Origin: an uncultured Eubacteriales bacterium
GTDB taxonomy: Bacteria > Bacillota > Clostridia > Oscillospirales > QAMX01
Assembly: GCA_934546935.1 (NCBI GenBank)
Contig: CAKTEH010000009.1
Span: 1 to 64,000, forward strand
Reading direction: 5' to 3'
Length of the DNA stretch: 64,000 nucleotides
A program made the position numbers and the translations under genes. Positions 50,750 through 59,684 of this stretch are shown in pieces (within the stretch, counting starts at the first letter, position 1; each line of letters opens with the position of its first letter). Under the pieces are notes generated by a model. It searched no databases. It was given only the letters and a program-made list of their open reading frames with translations, and was not told the origin of the DNA.

Positions 50750-52609
50750 ATGGACAAATGGAATGAAAACAAAGAGTATCAGGTAAAACTCAAATATTTT
50801 GGGATCCCGAAAATTATGCCCTATATCCGGCCATATAAAAAGCTGCTGCTGAGCATGGCCCTGCTTCTGCTGATTGATTCCGGGATCTCCCTTATATCCC
50901 CGCTCTTCCAGAAATATGCCATAGACCATTTTGTTACCCCGTTGTCTACAAAAGGAATCGTATGGTTTTCCGTTGCTTATGTCATCCTTGTTCTTGTACA
51001 GGGCCTGGCCGGCATGAAGTGGACACGCCTGTCCATTGATGCGGAAATGTTTGTCGGACGTGATCTGAAGCGCGCTGCTTTCAATCATCTGCAAACCCTT
51101 TCCTTTACATATTTTAATCAGAATGCGGTCGGCTATATTCATGCCCGTGTTATCAGCGATTCAAACCGTATCGCCTCCATGGCTTCCTGGGGCCTTGTCG
51201 ATACGCTGTGGACTGTAATCTATGTACTTGGCTCCTTCGGGATTATGCTCTTTTTAAACTGGCGGCTGGCCTTGATTGTAATCATCGTTATGCCGTTGCT
51301 TGTTGTGGTCAGCACGGTTTTCCGTAAAAAGCTGGTTGAATCCAACCGCCGGGTCCGCGAAATTAACTCCCGCATTACCGGCAACTTCAATGAAGGGATT
51401 ACTGGCGCGAAAACAACAAAAACTTTGGTTATTGAAGATAAAATGGAGAGGGAATTCCGTGCAACCACCGGGGAAATGAACCGTGTTTCCGTACGTACTT
51501 CACGCTACAGCGCCCTGTTTATTTCCATCAGCACCTTTGCCAGCGCAATTGCCGTGGCTTTGGTTATGTATTACGGCGGAAAGCTGTCTGTTGAGGGCGT
51601 ACTGCTGATCGGTACGCTGAGCGCGTTTGTCAACTACGCGCTCAATCTCATCGATCCGATCCAGAATATCGCCCGCACGATTACGGATCTGATCACCGTA
51701 CAGGTCAATATTGAGCGGATTACACGCCTGATCGATACCGAACCGCAGGTAAAAGACAGCGACGCCGTTATTGCAAAATACGGCGACGCCTTTAATCCGA
51801 AGCGCGAGAACTGGGAAGAAATCCATGGGGATATCGAATTCCGCGACGTTAGCTTTATGTATCCGGATGGCAGCGAATACGTCCTGGAGCATTTCAACCT
51901 GAAAGTTCCAGCCGGTACCTGCGTCGCGATTGTCGGGGAGACCGGAGCGGGGAAAAGTACGCTTGTCAACCTGGTCTGCCGCTTCTATGAGCCGACTTCC
52001 GGACAGATTTTAATTGATGGGCGCGATTACAGGGAGCGTTCCCAGCTATGGCTGCATTCCAATATTGGCTATGTGCTGCAATCACCGCATCTGTTTTCCG
52101 GATCCGTGCTGGAAAACCTGCGATATGGGAACCCGGAGGCAACTATGGAGCAGATTGAAGCGGCTGTCAATGCGGTTTCTGCCCGCGGGATTATTGAAAA
52201 GCTCGACCAAGGTTATGACAGCGACGTCGGTGAATCCGGAGACCTGCTTTCCACGGGCGAAAAGCAGCTGCTTTCCTTTGCCCGCGCGATCCTTGCTGAT
52301 CCCCATATCTTTGTGCTTGACGAAGCAACCAGTTCGGTCGATACCATTACGGAGCAGTTGATTCAGAATGCGATCAATACCCTGCTTGAAGGCCGTACTT
52401 CCTTTATTATTGCGCACCGCCTTTCCACTATCCGGAAAGCAGACCTGATCCTGGTCGTGCGCGACGGTAAAATTATCGAACAGGGCACGCATGAGCAGTT
52501 GCTTTCCATGCATGGCTACTATCATTCCTTGTATACACGGCAATACGAGGAAGAGGCCGCACAACGTTCGATTGAGGAGATCGGCCGCGTGCAGCCGGCT
52601 GTGCTTTGA
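50750..52609 (+). CDS. ABC exporter, partner half with canonical catalytic Glu
   Basis: 619 residues from the ATG at 50750, one base after the stop of the preceding gene (ribosome site GCAGGAGGC). Six membrane helices (about 25-330), then an ATPase domain with Walker A GETGAGKST, Walker B FVLDEATS (catalytic Glu525 present) and a signature LSTGEKQL that departs from LSGGQ. This complementary split of residues, one half with good Glu and the other with good signature, is the mark of a heterodimeric exporter such as BmrCD or TM287/288. Confidence 0.93.
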   Translation: MDKWNENKEYQVKLKYFGIPKIMPYIRPYKKLLLSMALLLLIDSGISLISPLFQKYAIDHFVTPLSTKGIVWFSVAYVILVLVQGLAGMKWTRLSIDAEMFVGRDLKRAAFNHLQTLSFTYFNQNAVGYIHARVISDSNRIASMASWGLVDTLWTVIYVLGSFGIMLFLNWRLALIVIIVMPLLVVVSTVFRKKLVESNRRVREINSRITGNFNEGITGAKTTKTLVIEDKMEREFRATTGEMNRVSVRTSRYSALFISISTFASAIAVALVMYYGGKLSVEGVLLIGTLSAFVNYALNLIDPIQNIARTITDLITVQVNIERITRLIDTEPQVKDSDAVIAKYGDAFNPKRENWEEIHGDIEFRDVSFMYPDGSEYVLEHFNLKVPAGTCVAIVGETGAGKSTLVNLVCRFYEPTSGQILIDGRDYRERSQLWLHSNIGYVLQSPHLFSGSVLENLRYGNPEATMEQIEAAVNAVSARGIIEKLDQGYDSDVGESGDLLSTGEKQLLSFARAILADPHIFVLDEATSSVDTITEQLIQNAINTLLEGRTSFIIAHRLSTIRKADLILVVRDGKIIEQGTHEQLLSMHGYYHSLYTRQYEEEAAQRSIEEIGRVQPAVL

Positions 52610-52629
52610 CCGTTTATAGTACGATAGAG

Positions 52630-52664
52630 GCTGGCTGTACGAACCCGTACGGCCAGCTTTTTTT
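52630..52664 (+). terminator. Terminator of the ABC-exporter operon
   Basis: A 12-bp stem (52630-52641 with 52646-52657, one G-U pair) with loop AACC is followed by seven Ts. Confidence 0.92.
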
Positions 52665-52684
52665 GAAAAAAACGGCTGTGGGAA

Positions 52685-52713
52685 TTGGTATTAAATGAAA
52701 ATTGTGGTATACT
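52685..52713 (+). promoter_or_regulatory. Extended -10 promoter of the GNAT/DUF368 operon
   Basis: TTGGTA and TATACT are 17 bases apart with TGG before the -10. It lies 40 bases before the TTG start at 52754. Confidence 0.7.
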
Positions 52714-52753
52714 GTTTCTGACAATTCCTGCTTGCAAGGGGAGAGAAACACAT

Positions 52754-53275
52754 TTGGATCAGAAAGTGGAAGTTGTGGTTGCACGGGCGGATGAGAAGGA
52801 AATTCTGCGCAATCTTATGGAAAAATATCTTTATGAGTTTTCCCAATATGATCATAAACCGGTCAATGCCTTTGGCTTGTATGGTTATGCCTGGCTGGAT
52901 CATTACTGGACAGACAGAAGCCGCTGTCCATTCTTTATAAAGGTAAACGGCGCGTTGGCCGGGTTTGCACTTGTTGGCGGAGACGCTTCTATTTTTAAAG
53001 ATACGCGATATTCCATGAATGCGTTTTTCCTTCTGTATACATACCGCCGCGCGGGTGTCGGCACGAAAGCTGCCCAGCGTATATTTGATATGTTTCCTGG
53101 TATCTGGGAACTTAAATGCCATCCGGGAAATACTGCGGCGGTTGCATTTTGGCATAAAGTCATTACAGATTATACCGGCGGTGATTTTACCAAGCTCTCC
53201 ATGTGCGGCGCAGCTGTTTATTACGATGGCACATACGGCGATGCCTACCGATTTTCCACGTATCCAATGTTATAA
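52754..53275 (+). CDS. GNAT-family N-acetyltransferase
   Basis: 173 residues from the TTG at 52754, behind AAGGGGAG; no good ATG exists. Features of the fold: ADEKEILRNLMEKYLYEFSQ, the acetyl-CoA pocket RRAGVGTKAAQRIF, and GIWELKCHPGNTAAVAFWHK. It resembles the group of GNATs often annotated as predicted acetyltransferases (YjdJ/RimJ-like) of unknown substrate. It shares the transcript with the DUF368 gene 17 bases downstream. Confidence 0.82.
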   Translation: MDQKVEVVVARADEKEILRNLMEKYLYEFSQYDHKPVNAFGLYGYAWLDHYWTDRSRCPFFIKVNGALAGFALVGGDASIFKDTRYSMNAFFLLYTYRRAGVGTKAAQRIFDMFPGIWELKCHPGNTAAVAFWHKVITDYTGGDFTKLSMCGAAVYYDGTYGDAYRFSTYPML

Positions 53276-53292
53276 AACTTCGGAGGACAAAC

Positions 53293-54153
53293 ATGCATTC
53301 ATCATCTGATAAGAAAAAACGAAAAACGCTTTTCCTTCCTGTTATCCTTTTCTTTCAGGGTGTCATCATTGGGATCGGCGGGATTCTTCCCGGTGTCAGC
53401 GGCGGCGTATTGTGTGTGATTTTTGGGCTTTATCAGCCGGTTATGCAGACACTGTCCCATCCGTTCCAGAGCCTGAGAAAATATTGGCGGCTTCTGCTGC
53501 CTGCCGGGCTGGGTGTTGTGGCCGGATTTTTGGGACTGGCACGCCTGACCAGCCTGTTGATGGAGAAAAACAGCGAGGCCGCGACCTGCGTCTTTATTGG
53601 ACTGATCCTCGGTATGCTCCCGCAACTTTGGCGGGAAGCAGGTAAGGAAGGCCGGTCCAAGCACGCTGTTGCGGTGCTTTTTGTCAGTTTCGCCGTGTTT
53701 CTGGCGCTTTTCCTTTTTATCGGCGGCGGTACGCAGCTGTATGTTGAACCGAATATCGGATGGTATGCATTCTGTGGGTTTGCGTGGGGAATCAGCATCA
53801 TTGTGCCGGGGATGAGTTCCTCATCAATCCTGCTTTTTCTGGGCTTGTACCAGCCTATGCTTGACGGAATTTCCCGGCTGTCTGCGGCAGTGATCCTGCC
53901 AATGGCGGCGGGGATTGCCGTAACTGTATTCTCCCTCTCCCGGCTGGTGAATTACTGCTATCAGAAATATTATGCGCTGGCAAGCCATGCGATCATCGGT
54001 GTCATTCTTGCAACCGTAATCCCTATTCTTCCGCTGCATTACAACGGCGTCCGCGTGCTTTTGACAGATCTGGCCTGCATTGCCGCCGGTATTCTGGCTG
54101 CGCTTGCAATCAACCATGTGTGCGATCGCTTTATCCGTGAAAAAAACCTTTAA
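53293..54153 (+). CDS. DUF368 membrane protein, likely polyprenyl-phosphate transporter (PopT-like)
   Basis: 286 residues with about 8 membrane segments. The two pseudo-repeats GILPGVSGGVLCVIFGLY and SIIVPGMSSSSILLFLGLYQ carry the PGxS(G/S) motif that marks DUF368. Published work on this family links it to recycling of undecaprenyl phosphate across the membrane in cell-wall synthesis. The start at 53293 follows CGGAGGAC. Its coupling to a GNAT gene has no known meaning. Confidence 0.87.
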   Translation: MHSSSDKKKRKTLFLPVILFFQGVIIGIGGILPGVSGGVLCVIFGLYQPVMQTLSHPFQSLRKYWRLLLPAGLGVVAGFLGLARLTSLLMEKNSEAATCVFIGLILGMLPQLWREAGKEGRSKHAVAVLFVSFAVFLALFLFIGGGTQLYVEPNIGWYAFCGFAWGISIIVPGMSSSSILLFLGLYQPMLDGISRLSAAVILPMAAGIAVTVFSLSRLVNYCYQKYYALASHAIIGVILATVIPILPLHYNGVRVLLTDLACIAAGILAALAINHVCDRFIREKNL

Positions 54154-54169
54154 GTTTCTACGTTTTCTC

Positions 54170-54198
54170 AAAAGGCGCATATTTATGCGCCTTTTTTT
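54170..54198 (+). terminator. Terminator after the DUF368 gene
   Basis: A 7-bp GC-rich stem (54174-54180 with 54185-54191) with a 4-base loop is followed by seven Ts. Confidence 0.9.
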
Positions 54199-54218
54199 GT
54201 TTCCTTTATCGATGCATC

Positions 54219-54248
54219 TTGATAAAATTCCTTTTATTGTGCTATAAT
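54219..54248 (+). promoter_or_regulatory. Promoter of the metF operon
   Basis: TTGATA and TATAAT are 18 bases apart with TGC before the -10. The 130-base leader after it has hairpins but does not match the S-box, THF or cobalamin riboswitch consensus that I could look for by eye. Confidence 0.75.
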
Positions 54249-54377
54249 GGTTCTAAACGGGGGCTCCCGCAAAAGACGCTTGATTTTGTCTGTACGCAGC
54301 GTTTTCCGTCCCTGGTACAGATATAGATCCTGTTTACACGGTACCCCGAATAAAACCATGAAGAAAAGGCCGGAATT

Positions 54378-55259
54378 ATGAAATTGCGTGATTTATTTGA
54401 ACAAGATACAATGTCTCTTTCTTTTGAAGTCTTTCCGCCAAAAACCAGTTCGGTATTTTCCAGCGTAAAAAATGCAACCGAGGAAATCGCGAAGCTGCGG
54501 CCCGCTTTTATGAGTGTAACGTATGGCGCCGGCGGTGGCACGAGCCGCTATACGTTGGAAATTGCACAAAACATCAAACGTCTTTACGGCGTCCCGATGC
54601 TTGCCCATCTTACCTGTGTATCGTCAACCAGGCAGACTGTAAAAGCAAAGATCAGGGAGCTTGAGCGTGCGGGAATTGAAAACGTCATGGCCTTACGTGG
54701 AGATCTTACGCCGGAACTGGAAAATGCCGGCCGGAGCAGCTGGGCTTACCGCCATGCTGTGGATCTGGTGCGTGAGTTAAAAGAAAGTGGCACGGATTTC
54801 TGTATCGGCGGCGCCTGCTATCCTGAAGTCCATCCGGAAAGTGTAAATCAAAAGGAAGATATCCATTACCTGAAGGAAAAGGTGGACGCCGGATGCGAAT
54901 TCCTGACGACGCAGATGTTTTTCGACAACAATCTGCTGTATAATTTCCTTTATAAAATCCGGGAAGCGGGGATTACCGTCCCCGTTATCGCCGGGATTAT
55001 GCCAATTACCAATGCCAATCAGGTAGAACGCGCGGTTAAGCTTTCCGGTTCCTTTATGCCGCACCGCTTTAAAAGCCTTGTGGATAAATTCGGTTCTGAT
55101 CCCGCAGCGATGAAACAGGCCGGGATTGCCTATGCGACGGATCAGATCATCGACCTATATGCCAATAATATTGCCCATGTCCATGTTTATTCCATGAACA
55201 AACCGGATGTGGCGGCGAAAATTCAGGCCAACCTTTCGGATATTCTTGGCAAAGCATGA
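54378..55259 (+). CDS. metF: Methylenetetrahydrofolate reductase
   Basis: 293 residues of FAD barrel: SFEVFPPKTSSVFSS, AGGGTSRYTLEIAQ, ALRGDLTPELENA and TTQMFFDNNLLYNF are family marks. It makes 5-methyl-THF, the methyl donor for MetH, two genes downstream. Its stop overlaps the next gene's ATG. Confidence 0.93.
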   Translation: MKLRDLFEQDTMSLSFEVFPPKTSSVFSSVKNATEEIAKLRPAFMSVTYGAGGGTSRYTLEIAQNIKRLYGVPMLAHLTCVSSTRQTVKAKIRELERAGIENVMALRGDLTPELENAGRSSWAYRHAVDLVRELKESGTDFCIGGACYPEVHPESVNQKEDIHYLKEKVDAGCEFLTTQMFFDNNLLYNFLYKIREAGITVPVIAGIMPITNANQVERAVKLSGSFMPHRFKSLVDKFGSDPAAMKQAGIAYATDQIIDLYANNIAHVHVYSMNKPDVAAKIQANLSDILGKA

Positions 55260-55891
55260 CGGCTTCTGTTTTTTCCCGTTCTTATCCGGAACCCGTGATC
55301 CGGGAGGCGGAAATTCTTCGTTATGCACGCTGCCCGCAGCCAACCTGTGAGGTCTTGGAGCTTTTGCATTCCTGTATAGAGCGTGTGCGGGCAAAACTGC
55401 AATATCGGGTGTGCTGGCGGGAATTCCCGGTTTCAATACAGAAAACGCGCTGTGAACTTGGATTTGCTACGGTTATATCCCGGGATCTTGCAAAAAATAT
55501 GGAAAACTGCGACCGGATCATCCTGTTCGCGGCAAGCATTGGCCTTGAGATCGATCGGGAAATTCAAAGAGCAGCCGTACTTTCCCCTGCGCAGGCCGTG
55601 CTTTTGCAGGCGTTTGGTGCGGAACGCGTCGAGGCGCTGTGCGACCAGTTTGATATGGAAATGCAGACGCAGGCACAACAGGCAGGTATGTTTACGCGGC
55701 CGCGTTTTAGCCCGGGCTATGGCGACCTGCCCTTGTCGATCCAGCCGGAAATTTTCCATGCGCTGGACTGTTCGCGCCGTCTTGGCCTGACGCTGAACGC
55801 CAGCTTTCTCATGTCTCCGACGAAGTCTGTTACCGCGCTTATTGGCCTGGGAAAGCAAACAAGGCCGGGAGTACCTGGACGCAGGATGTAA
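55256..55891 (+). CDS. Methionine synthase reactivation-domain protein (free-standing)
   Basis: 211 residues. The pattern RFSPGYGDLPLSIQPEIFHA and LNASFLMSPTKSVTALIG is that of the SAM-binding activation domain that is the C-terminus of E. coli MetH; here it is a separate protein. It would restore inactive cob(II)alamin by reductive methylation. Its position between metF and metH in one operon supports this. It starts at 55256 by ATGA overlap with metF. Length fits the stand-alone family (about 200-220). Confidence 0.85.
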   Translation: MTASVFSRSYPEPVIREAEILRYARCPQPTCEVLELLHSCIERVRAKLQYRVCWREFPVSIQKTRCELGFATVISRDLAKNMENCDRIILFAASIGLEIDREIQRAAVLSPAQAVLLQAFGAERVEALCDQFDMEMQTQAQQAGMFTRPRFSPGYGDLPLSIQPEIFHALDCSRRLGLTLNASFLMSPTKSVTALIGLGKQTRPGVPGRRM

Positions 55892-55912
55892 ATGGAATCA
55901 TTGGAGTATATT

Positions 55913-58330
55913 ATGTCAATTTTACAGCTTCTTAAAAATTCAAACCTCCTGCTCGACGGTGGGATGGGGACGCTTCTACAGGAAGCGGGGCTTTCCCCTG
56001 GTGAATACCCTGAGCTCTGGAACCTGACGCATCCGCAGCAGGTCTGTGATATTCATAAGGCATATTTCGACGCCGGAAGCCATATTGTGTGTACAAATAC
56101 GTTTGGGGCCAACAGCCTGAAATTTTCTCCGTGCGAACTTGAACGCATTGTGAAGGCTGCCGTTTCCAACGCGCGCCGGGCGCAGTCTGAAAGCTGTGCG
56201 CCGCAGGAAAAGTTTATTGCATTGGATATTGGTCCTACCGGCCGTCTGCTCAAGCCGTATGGGGATCTGGATTTTGAAGACGCTGTTTCGGTTTTTGCAC
56301 AGACGGTACGGCTGGGCGTCCGGTACGGGGTCGATTTGATTTTGATTGAGACTATGAATGACAGCTACGAAACAAAGGCGGCTGTACTCGCAGCAAAAGA
56401 AAATTCCCGGCTTCCGGTATTTGTATCCAACGCTTATGGGGAAGACGGGAAATTGATGACCGGTGCCAGCCCCGCGGCAATGGTGGCAATGCTCGAGGGT
56501 ATGCGGGTCGACGCTGTGGGTGCAAACTGTTCCCTGGGGCCAAAACAGCTGCACGGCGTTGTTTGCGAGCTTTTGCGTTGTGCGTCTGTCCCCGTTCTCT
56601 TTAAGCCAAATGCAGGGCTCCCACGCAGCAAAGCAGGAAAAACCGTATATGATGTGTCTGCGGATGAATTTGCTGGAGAAGTGGCGGCAATGGTTTCCGA
56701 GGGCATACGTATTGCCGGCGGGTGCTGCGGTACGACACCGGAGTATATCCGTTGTCTTGCCGGTAAAATTCAGAGTCTGCCGCCGCGGAGGGTCTGTGAA
56801 AAATCCATCAGCTGTGTTTCTTCTTATACGCATTGTGTGGAGCTGGGGGCTTCTCCCGTCCTGATTGGCGAGCGTATTAACCCCACAGGGAAAAAGCGTT
56901 TTAAGCAGGCGCTGAGGGAAAAGGATATCGACTATCTTCTCAAAGAAGGTTTCCGCCAGCAGGAACGGGGCGTCCATATTTTAGACGTCAATGTCGGTCT
57001 GCCCGATATTGACGAGCCAGCGCTTCTGAAAGAGGCAATTTGCCAGCTTCAGGCTGTTATTGATCTGCCTTTGCAGATCGATACCGCAAATATCCGGGCG
57101 ATGGAAGCAGCCCTGCGCTGCTATAACGGCAAGGCCATGATCAATTCCGTAAACGGAAAAGAAGAAAACATGCGTGCGGTATTCCCGCTTGTGCAAAAGT
57201 ACGGCGGGTTGGTCGTTGCGCTTACGCTTGACGAAAATGGTATCCCCGCAACGGCGCAGGGGCGTGTAGAAATCGCCGAAAAAATTATAAAAACCGCGGC
57301 GGAGTACGGGATTTCCAAAAAAAATCTTGTATTCGATACCTTGGCCATGACCATCAGCGCCGATGCAAACGCGGCGAAGGTTACCCTCCAGGCGCTCCGC
57401 GAAATCCACAACAGGTTTGACTGTCATACTTCGCTTGGCATCTCTAATGTTTCCTTCGGTCTTCCAAACCGGGATGCGGTCAATAGCGTTTTTTTTACTG
57501 CGGCAATGGAAAACGGCCTTTCCGCTGCGATTATGAACCCGGATTCTGCGCAGATGCTCAATGCCTATTATGCGTTCCGTGCACTTCATGGGCTGGATGA
57601 AAACTGTACAGATTATATTGCTAATGTCCAAGCCTATGCTGCAGCTGCGCCAAAACCGCAGTTTCCCACACAGACGTACACTCTGAAAGAGGGGCAGACG
57701 GCTTTGCAGCAGGCAATTATCCGTGGATTGAAAGATCAGGCAGCCATCCAGACCCGGTTTTTGCTGGAAAGTGCAGAACCGCTTGATGTTGTAAATCACG
57801 AGATCATCCCGGCGCTGGATGCCGTAGGCAGCGGTTATGAGAAAAAAACAGTCTACCTGCCGCAGTTATTGATGAGTGCCGAAGCAGCAAATTCCGCGTT
57901 TTCCTGTATAAAAGCGCATTTATCCGTGGCAAGCCGGGCACAGGCAATAAAAAAATGCCCGTTTGTCCTTGCAACCGTGCAAGGGGATATTCATGATATT
58001 GGGAAGAATATTGTCAGGCTCCTCTTAGAGAATTATGGTTTCGCAGTAACCGACCTGGGGAAGGACGTTGCTCCGGAAGTTATTGCCGAAGCGGTTGCCC
58101 GGCTCCATGCGCCGCTGGCCGGGCTCAGTGCGCTGATGACGACGACCGTCCCTGCAATGGAGGAAACCATCCGCCTGCTTCACAAAACTGCGCCTTGGTG
58201 CAAAGTTGTTGTCGGCGGCGCGGTGCTTACACAGGAATATGCCGACCGCATCGGGGCAGATAAGTATGCGCGCGATGCAATGGAAACTGTCCGCTATGCC
58301 GAACAGGTTTTTGCAGAATTGGGAAAATAG
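55913..58330 (+). CDS. metH: Cobalamin-dependent methionine synthase without activation domain
   Basis: 805 residues from the ATG at 55913 (TTGGAG 6 bases upstream; another ATG at 55892 lacks a site). Domains: homocysteine-binding barrel (1-285, zinc Cys in GANCSLGP and GGCCGTTPEY), methyl-THF pterin-binding barrel (about 300-565, GERINPTGKKRF), cobalamin cap (about 590-675) and B12-binding Rossmann domain (about 680-805, His694 in GDIHDIGKN as lower ligand). The fourth domain of E. coli MetH is missing and is supplied by the neighbouring 55256-55891 gene. Confidence 0.94.
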   Translation: MSILQLLKNSNLLLDGGMGTLLQEAGLSPGEYPELWNLTHPQQVCDIHKAYFDAGSHIVCTNTFGANSLKFSPCELERIVKAAVSNARRAQSESCAPQEKFIALDIGPTGRLLKPYGDLDFEDAVSVFAQTVRLGVRYGVDLILIETMNDSYETKAAVLAAKENSRLPVFVSNAYGEDGKLMTGASPAAMVAMLEGMRVDAVGANCSLGPKQLHGVVCELLRCASVPVLFKPNAGLPRSKAGKTVYDVSADEFAGEVAAMVSEGIRIAGGCCGTTPEYIRCLAGKIQSLPPRRVCEKSISCVSSYTHCVELGASPVLIGERINPTGKKRFKQALREKDIDYLLKEGFRQQERGVHILDVNVGLPDIDEPALLKEAICQLQAVIDLPLQIDTANIRAMEAALRCYNGKAMINSVNGKEENMRAVFPLVQKYGGLVVALTLDENGIPATAQGRVEIAEKIIKTAAEYGISKKNLVFDTLAMTISADANAAKVTLQALREIHNRFDCHTSLGISNVSFGLPNRDAVNSVFFTAAMENGLSAAIMNPDSAQMLNAYYAFRALHGLDENCTDYIANVQAYAAAAPKPQFPTQTYTLKEGQTALQQAIIRGLKDQAAIQTRFLLESAEPLDVVNHEIIPALDAVGSGYEKKTVYLPQLLMSAEAANSAFSCIKAHLSVASRAQAIKKCPFVLATVQGDIHDIGKNIVRLLLENYGFAVTDLGKDVAPEVIAEAVARLHAPLAGLSALMTTTVPAMEETIRLLHKTAPWCKVVVGGAVLTQEYADRIGADKYARDAMETVRYAEQVFAELGK

Positions 58331-58344
58331 ACGGCGTTACTCAA

Positions 58345-58382
58345 AAAACGGCCGCGGAGGTTTTAATTCCGCGGCCGTTTTA
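58345..58382. terminator. Terminator after metH, working both ways
   Basis: A 13-bp perfect GC-rich stem (58346-58358 with 58368-58380) has A-run and T-run flanks and lies between convergent genes. Confidence 0.92.
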
Positions 58383-58390
58383 TACCGGTT

Positions 58391-59557
58391 CTATTTCAAT
58401 GCGCCGTAGACAGATGCGCGCAGCTGCTGTTCTGTCCGGCGGTTATTGCCGGGCATCATATGCTGCATATACACGATGGACACATTTTCCACCGGGTCAA
58501 TATCCAGATAAGTACCGGCGGCGCCTGCCCAACCGAATTCCCCGATAGAAGCGTTTGTATGCGCCGCGCCTTTATCCATCAGGGTCCGTACACCGCAGCC
58601 GTAGCCGTAGCCCGGCGTACGGGCCGAAAACTGCTGTAGGACTTCCGGCGGAAGTTGGTTGGTATACATCATCTCCAGCGTTTTCCGTCCAAGCAGACGA
58701 TAACCGTTGTAGCCGCAGACAAGTCCCTGTGCAAAATGGCTGTAATCGTGCAACGTTGAAACAAGACCGCCCCCGCCGCTTTCCATAAGGGTGTTCCCCT
58801 TTGGCTGTGTGCGCATATCCGAAACAATAGCAGGCTTGGAAAGGTCGTAAAGATCCAGTTCATACATTTGCGCAAGACGTTTTTGCTGCGCCTGGCTCAT
58901 AACAAAAACCGTATCCGGCATATCCAGCGGTTCAAAGATTTCGTCTTTGAGGAATTGGAAGAATGTCTTTCCCGTCAGCACTTCAACCAGCCGGCCTACG
59001 ATATCCGCGCTGTATCCATATTCCCAGGTTGTACCCGGGTCAAAGGAAATCGGCACGTCTTTAAGCCGGGAGACCATCTGTGCCAACGTATAGGAATTGC
59101 CGGTTTCTGCCATTAGCTTGCGCATAGCTTTCGCATAATAGCCTCCGGCATTTTTCGCTTCCGGATTCGTCCCGTATGCAATCCCAGAGGTCATGGTAAA
59201 CAAGTGCCAGATTAAAATCGGGGATTTCGCGGTAGTAAAATAAGGCTCGCCGTGATCGTCATAATGCAGGACCTTGGCGTCTTGGAATTCCGGCAAAAAC
59301 GCCCCGACGGGATCCGTCATAGAAAACAGGCCGCGTTCAAAAAGCATAAGCCCGGCTGTATATGCTACCGGTTTGCTCATCGAATATATGCGGTACATGG
59401 TGTCGCGGGTAATTGGCACGCCGTTTTCCCGGTCGGCCCATCCAGCATAATCTTCAAAAAGGCATTTCCCCTCTTTATAGACTGCAACTGCATTGCCTAC
59501 ATTCCCATCTGCGAGGATATAGCGCAGGGTGTCGGAAACATACTTGAAATCTCCCAT
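58391..59557 (-). CDS. Beta-lactamase-family serine hydrolase (third copy, class C-like)
   Basis: 388 residues, no signal peptide. SxxK is IYSMSKPVAYTAG, second motif WEYGYSADIVG (Tyr-x-Ser), and a GWAGAAGTY region near the end could be the third motif. It is more like AmpC/EstB esterases than the other two in the window (18060-19541 and 30675-31571). Substrate unknown. AAGGAGAAC lies before the ATG. Confidence 0.86.
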   Translation of the reverse strand: MGDFKYVSDTLRYILADGNVGNAVAVYKEGKCLFEDYAGWADRENGVPITRDTMYRIYSMSKPVAYTAGLMLFERGLFSMTDPVGAFLPEFQDAKVLHYDDHGEPYFTTAKSPILIWHLFTMTSGIAYGTNPEAKNAGGYYAKAMRKLMAETGNSYTLAQMVSRLKDVPISFDPGTTWEYGYSADIVGRLVEVLTGKTFFQFLKDEIFEPLDMPDTVFVMSQAQQKRLAQMYELDLYDLSKPAIVSDMRTQPKGNTLMESGGGGLVSTLHDYSHFAQGLVCGYNGYRLLGRKTLEMMYTNQLPPEVLQQFSARTPGYGYGCGVRTLMDKGAAHTNASIGEFGWAGAAGTYLDIDPVENVSIVYMQHMMPGNNRRTEQQLRASVYGALK

Positions 59558-59635
59558 ACCAGTTCTCCTTTTCTACTATATTTTGGCTATAGTATACAAT
59601 GTTTTCTATTAAAACGCAATCAAGATATAAAAGAT

Positions 59636-59662
59636 CCCCCTATTCCTGGTTCGGATAGGGGG
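59636..59662 (-). terminator. Terminator of the DUF975 gene
   Basis: CCCCCTAT (59636-59643) pairs with ATAGGGGG (59655-59662). In minus-strand reading it is followed by a T-rich ATCTTTTATATCTT tract. Confidence 0.75.
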
Positions 59663-59684
59663 AAGGATAGTGCAAAATCAAATC

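Noticed and set aside
54249..54377. S-box, THF or cobalamin riboswitch in front of metF
   Set aside because: I looked for the conserved cores by eye and did not find them. A covariance search would be needed to be certain.
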